Origin: Candidatus Fermentibacterota bacterium
GTDB taxonomy: Bacteria; Fermentibacterota; Fermentibacteria; Fermentibacterales; JCC-6
Assembly: GCA_030607835.1 (NCBI GenBank)
Contig: JAUWJE010000084.1
Location: 1-7,551 of the forward strand
Reading direction: 5' to 3'
Length of the DNA: 7,551 nt
The position numbers and the translations under genes were made by a program. Of this stretch, positions 5,363 to 7,551 are shown piece after piece. The notes below the pieces were generated by a model. It was not told the DNA's origin. It searched no databases and worked only from the letters and a program-made list of their open reading frames with translations. Position 1 is the stretch's first letter, and each line of letters opens with the position of its first letter.

Positions 5363-5816
5363 TCAGGTGTGACCGGTAAAAGGGAGCTCTATTACAAAAT
5401 CGACAACAGGGCTTACTACGGATTCCCAGTCCGGTCTGAAAGGGATGTTCCGTTCCCTGATGACTTCTCCCTGGCCGGGTCCCTCGAAAAGCAGACAGTT
5501 ATAACCCCTTTCAACAGCAAACTCTCGCACTTTCCCGAGAGCCTTCTTCCATGAAAGAGTCTGCCATTAAGTTCAATCTGATGGCAGTACTTAACCATTC
5601 CTCGTACCAGCTCTCTACATCTCCATCTGTTATCCGGCTGCATGTGCTGAGACACTCAGCGATATCTGCTCCGCCACTGAAAGTATAACCAGCTGTTCTA
5701 AGAGCCTGAAAAGAGAACTGATCATTCTCAAATACGAAATTTGTGGCTTCGGAGTGGACAGGGAGGAGGAGCGGGATGAAAAAGGCAAGAAGGCTTAATG
5801 TGAGTAAGTGTTTCAT
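5363..5816 (-). pseudogene. Broken secreted alpha/beta hydrolase (dihydropseudooxynicotine hydrolase-like)
   Basis: The N-terminal piece (5816-5511) has a signal peptide (MKHLLTLSLLAFFIPLLLP, cleavage probably after SEA) and then the family's opening domain, including FQALRTAGYTFSGGADIAE and ITDGDVESWYEEWL. It runs into a stop directly after SRESAR. Another minus-strand frame (5524-5363) picks up the family's later core: RGYNCLLFEGPGQGEVIRE, then IPFRPDWESVVSPVVDF. Roughly 85-90 residues normally between these blocks are gone (estimated from remembered family layout), the join shifts frame, and everything after about IELP, including the nucleophile elbow, is missing. Intact relatives are esterases or C-C hydrolases of roughly 350-400 residues. 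No functional enzyme can be made; a secreted fragment of about 100 residues is conceivable. Confidence 0.82.
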
Positions 5817-6139
5817 ATTGGGCAACCCCATTTCAAGCTGCTGTAATTACTTTCGAGAGATCGGCAGCTTCTGGTCGAAAGATGATATTACTTCACAAAG
5901 TTATCCTCTACTCTTTTCTCTCGAATGAGCTCTGTCAGTTCCTCGACTGCACTGAACATATACACAAGAGAAGAAAGGAGGATTAGTTCGATTGTCGCTC
6001 AAATGACAGTATTCAACATAGGCTCTGATGATCTTTTGTAACCATGAAATATAGAGTTGACAATACTGATTTTCATGGGAGGTTTTGTTCTTGAGCAGCT
6101 CTCCGCTATTACCAATTGTTGCTTCGATGCATCTGATTG
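5817..6139. other. Intergenic region with inverted repeats and a possible coding remnant
   Basis: I see no convincing gene in these 323 bp. Two perfect inverted pairs occur: AAGCTGC (5835-5841) with GCAGCTT (5864-5870), and TTCGAGAGA (5852-5860) with TCTCTCGAA (5917-5925). On the minus strand 6019-5888 reads as about 43 codons with one TGA at codon 7; the rest is a hydrophobic stretch (IELILLSSLVYMFSAVEEL) followed by a charged tail, like a small membrane-protein remnant. A strong AAGGAGG near 5977 on the plus strand precedes no useful ORF. Confidence 0.4.
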
Positions 6140-6145
6140 TATAAT
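6116..6145 (+). promoter_or_regulatory. Promoter of the beta-propeller lipoprotein gene
   Basis: A perfect TATAAT (6140-6145) stands 18 bp after a weak TTGTTG -35 box (6116-6121). Transcription would start near 6152, leaving a leader of about 40 nt before the chosen ATG. Confidence 0.45.
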
Positions 6146-6190
6146 AGTTTTTATGTAGACGAACATGTAATTAAGCGGATGGATTCTATT

Positions 6191-7258
6191 ATGAGCAGAA
6201 TTTGCATTTTCTCGATTCTATTAAGCTGTATTCTTGCGGTATCCTGCGGGGATGGAGGGTTAGGTCCATCTCCCAGTGATTCGATGGTCGGATGGGCTGT
6301 TGGTAGGGTACATGGAGGACCGGGGCTCATCCTTCATACTACTGATGGCGGAAATAACTGGAACCGGCAGGAATCACCTGCAATTCCCGATATGGAGCTG
6401 GGAGCGGTCTTCGCTGTGGATTCACTTTGCGCATGGGTAGTAGGCGGACCGGATGAAGGTTACGCAATCGTTCTGAGAACTATCGATGGTGGCTCGACCT
6501 GGACGAGAGTTGGTTCATCGGGAGCTATTCCCAACACGAGTCTCAATGGAATATTCGCTTTCAGCGAAGAATCAGCCTGGGTGGTAGGTGATGATAACAC
6601 CATCCTTTATACGAACGACGGAGGTAGCAACTGGGATTCAAGGTCTAATGCAACCTATGATGAGTACGGGTACGATGATGTATATGCGCTCAATCCCGGC
6701 TATCTCTGGGTTGTCGGAGGTAAGCAGACATCTGGAGCATATGGAATAATTCTTCATACCATGGATGGAGGAATTCAATGGGAAAGTCAGGGAAATGCAG
6801 TTCTTCTTGACTCTTTTCCACTAATAAATGTGAGCGCTGTCGACGCGGATACAGCATGGACGGTAGGCCATGGTCATACTGTCGCAAAAACAACCGATGG
6901 AGGGCAGAACTGGGAACTCTGCGTACCCGATTCACTTCCCAGAATATCCCATGCTGACGATGCCAACGGAGTAGTAGCTCTTCCTTCCGGATGGACACTG
7001 GTCGCAATGGATTACGGGAAAGCCTACATTTCTGAAGATGGAGGAGCCAGCTGGATAAAGCAGGATATCCCCACTGCCGAACTTCTTCTGGGGTGCTGTT
7101 CACTGAATCATACGTACTCCTGGATAGCGGCAGAGAGCATGAACGCTACTGGAGGCTGTATCGTTGCAACCTCAAACGGTGGCAGCTCCTGGACAACCCA
7201 GTATTCTTCCGACAATCAGACACTTTGTGATGTATCATTCGTTGATGCTCAACACTGA
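6191..7258 (+). CDS. Secreted seven-bladed beta-propeller protein (Ycf48/BNR-like), probable lipoprotein
   Basis: This 355-residue protein starts with a hydrophobic signal (MSRICIFSILLSCILAVSC); Cys19 followed by Gly-Asp-Gly-Gly makes lipid attachment likely, though the lipobox (AVSC) is not ideal. The rest is seven repeats, each ending in an Asp-box-like D/N-G-G-x-x-W turn, at about residues 52, 99, 143, 192, 236, 283 and 329. The family tag (x)WVVG or (x)WTVG precedes most of them. The last residues, LCDVSFVDAQH, are the first strand missing from the N-terminal repeat, so the propeller closes Velcro-style with seven blades. I prefer the ATG at 6191 (Ser-Arg start, GGATGG about 9 nt upstream) to one at 6179. 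Ycf48-like propellers act as binding or assembly scaffolds; the ligand is unknown. Confidence 0.85.
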   Translation: MSRICIFSILLSCILAVSCGDGGLGPSPSDSMVGWAVGRVHGGPGLILHTTDGGNNWNRQESPAIPDMELGAVFAVDSLCAWVVGGPDEGYAIVLRTIDGGSTWTRVGSSGAIPNTSLNGIFAFSEESAWVVGDDNTILYTNDGGSNWDSRSNATYDEYGYDDVYALNPGYLWVVGGKQTSGAYGIILHTMDGGIQWESQGNAVLLDSFPLINVSAVDADTAWTVGHGHTVAKTTDGGQNWELCVPDSLPRISHADDANGVVALPSGWTLVAMDYGKAYISEDGGASWIKQDIPTAELLLGCCSLNHTYSWIAAESMNATGGCIVATSNGGSSWTTQYSSDNQTLCDVSFVDAQH

Positions 7259-7308
7259 TACAGGCTTGAAATTCTGAACAGCAGCTGGTGTCAGCCAAAT
7301 GACTGGAG

Positions 7309-7337
7309 TTGACAAAAGGGTTTCAAACTTCTATGAA
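7309..7337 (+). promoter_or_regulatory. Promoter of the lamin-tail-domain gene
   Basis: A perfect TTGACA (7309-7314), a 17-bp spacer and TATGAA (7332-7337) lie in the 127-bp gap after the propeller gene. Transcription would begin near 7344, so the next gene is probably its own transcription unit. Confidence 0.6.
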
Positions 7338-7385
7338 ATATGATGACTCGTGCCGTGGAATGGCATGTGTTGAAGGAGGTAGCCT

Positions 7386-7551
7386 TTGATTATTCTTTCT
7401 ATTCTGTTGATTGCTCAGGTTATACCGTTTACGCCCGGTGGCACTGACGGAGGAACACTGTCCAGCGGTATCGTGGTTATTAATGAATTCATGTCGCATC
7501 CACTCGCTTCCTATACTGAAGCCGACGGTGAATGGGTGGAGCTGTACAATA
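7386..7551 (+). CDS. Secreted lamin-tail-domain protein, N-terminal part only
   Basis: Fifty-five codons are visible before the window ends. The start is a TTG 6 nt after a perfect AAGGAGG (7373-7379), the strongest ribosome binding site in the window; no ATG fits. Residues 1-13 (MIILSILLIAQVI) form a short hydrophobic signal with an unusually bare N-terminus. From residue 30 the sequence VVINEFMSHPLASYTEADGE, followed by WVELYN, is the opening of a lamin-tail domain: the Ile-Asn-Glu strand and the Glu-Trp-Val-Glu-Leu-Tyr-Asn strand are its hallmarks. Bacterial lamin-tail domains occur at the start of large secreted or surface proteins, often with nuclease, metallopeptidase or sorting domains, none of which can be seen here. 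Confidence 0.82.
   Translation, partial: MIILSILLIAQVIPFTPGGTDGGTLSSGIVVINEFMSHPLASYTEADGEWVELYN

Noticed and set aside
5369..5554. Plus-strand 61-codon frame starting with GTG.
   Set aside because: It is antisense to the recognisable GYNCLLFEGPGQG block of the hydrolase pseudogene.
6057..6062. Perfect TTGACA upstream of the propeller gene.
   Set aside because: No acceptable -10 box lies 16-18 bp downstream; the TATAAT at 6140 is too far away.
6690..7103. Minus-strand 137-codon frame inside the propeller gene.
   Set aside because: The plus strand encodes regular propeller repeats over the same interval; the antisense frame has no domain features.
7271..7295. Near-palindrome around CAGCTG after the propeller gene as a terminator.
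   Set aside because: The symmetry is imperfect and no T-tract follows, so termination cannot be supported.

Overview
The window looks like an accessory (defence and toxin-antitoxin) island from a bacterial chromosome that gives way on the right to ordinary secreted-protein genes. Promoters of the -35/-10 type, Shine-Dalgarno sites, TTG/GTG starts and TGA stops all fit a bacterium using the standard code. A beta-propeller secreted protein beside a lamin-tail-domain protein, plus DUF4143-type ATPases, is a combination common in uncultured FCB-like lineages. That taxonomic guess is inference and weak.

Layout. (1) Positions 1-790 hold a nucleotidyltransferase (MNT-type, 5' end outside the window) overlapping a HEPN-like gene, a probable HEPN/MNT toxin-antitoxin pair. 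(2) Positions 975-1684 hold an AbiEi antitoxin gene. It has a near-consensus promoter placed so that the mRNA would be leaderless and a 9-bp inverted repeat that brackets the promoter, but its toxin partner AbiEii is missing. (3) Positions 1774-2568 hold an intact membrane-anchored alpha/beta hydrolase. (4) On the minus strand, 2765-3734 is a second pair: a winged-HTH/nucleotidyltransferase fusion followed by a HEPN protein. It is driven by a strong promoter embedded in three 17-bp palindromes repeated at an exact 22-bp period. (5) Positions 3818-3972 are debris: a 113-bp second copy of the hydrolase 3' end, then a scrap of the HEPN gene, in the same convergent order as the intact genes. This points to an old duplication of the hydrolase-HEPN region that has since been deleted down. 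(6) Positions 4056-5264 hold an AAA/DUF4143 ATPase gene interrupted by one in-frame TGA. (7) Positions 5363-5816 (minus) are an internally deleted, frame-broken secreted alpha/beta hydrolase pseudogene. (8) From 6191 rightward lie a probable lipoprotein forming a seven-bladed Ycf48/BNR-like propeller, then the start of a lamin-tail-domain protein with its own promoter and strong RBS.

How it fits together. Three nucleotidyltransferase-linked antitoxin loci lie within 4 kb, on both strands and from different families, mixed with broken genes and duplicated ends. This is the pattern of a turnover hotspot. The best candidates for undescribed biology are the two control regions: the palindrome array on the HTH-nucleotidyltransferase/HEPN operon, where one palindrome brackets the -10 box and another brackets the Shine-Dalgarno, and the promoter-bracketing inverted repeat of the leaderless AbiEi gene.
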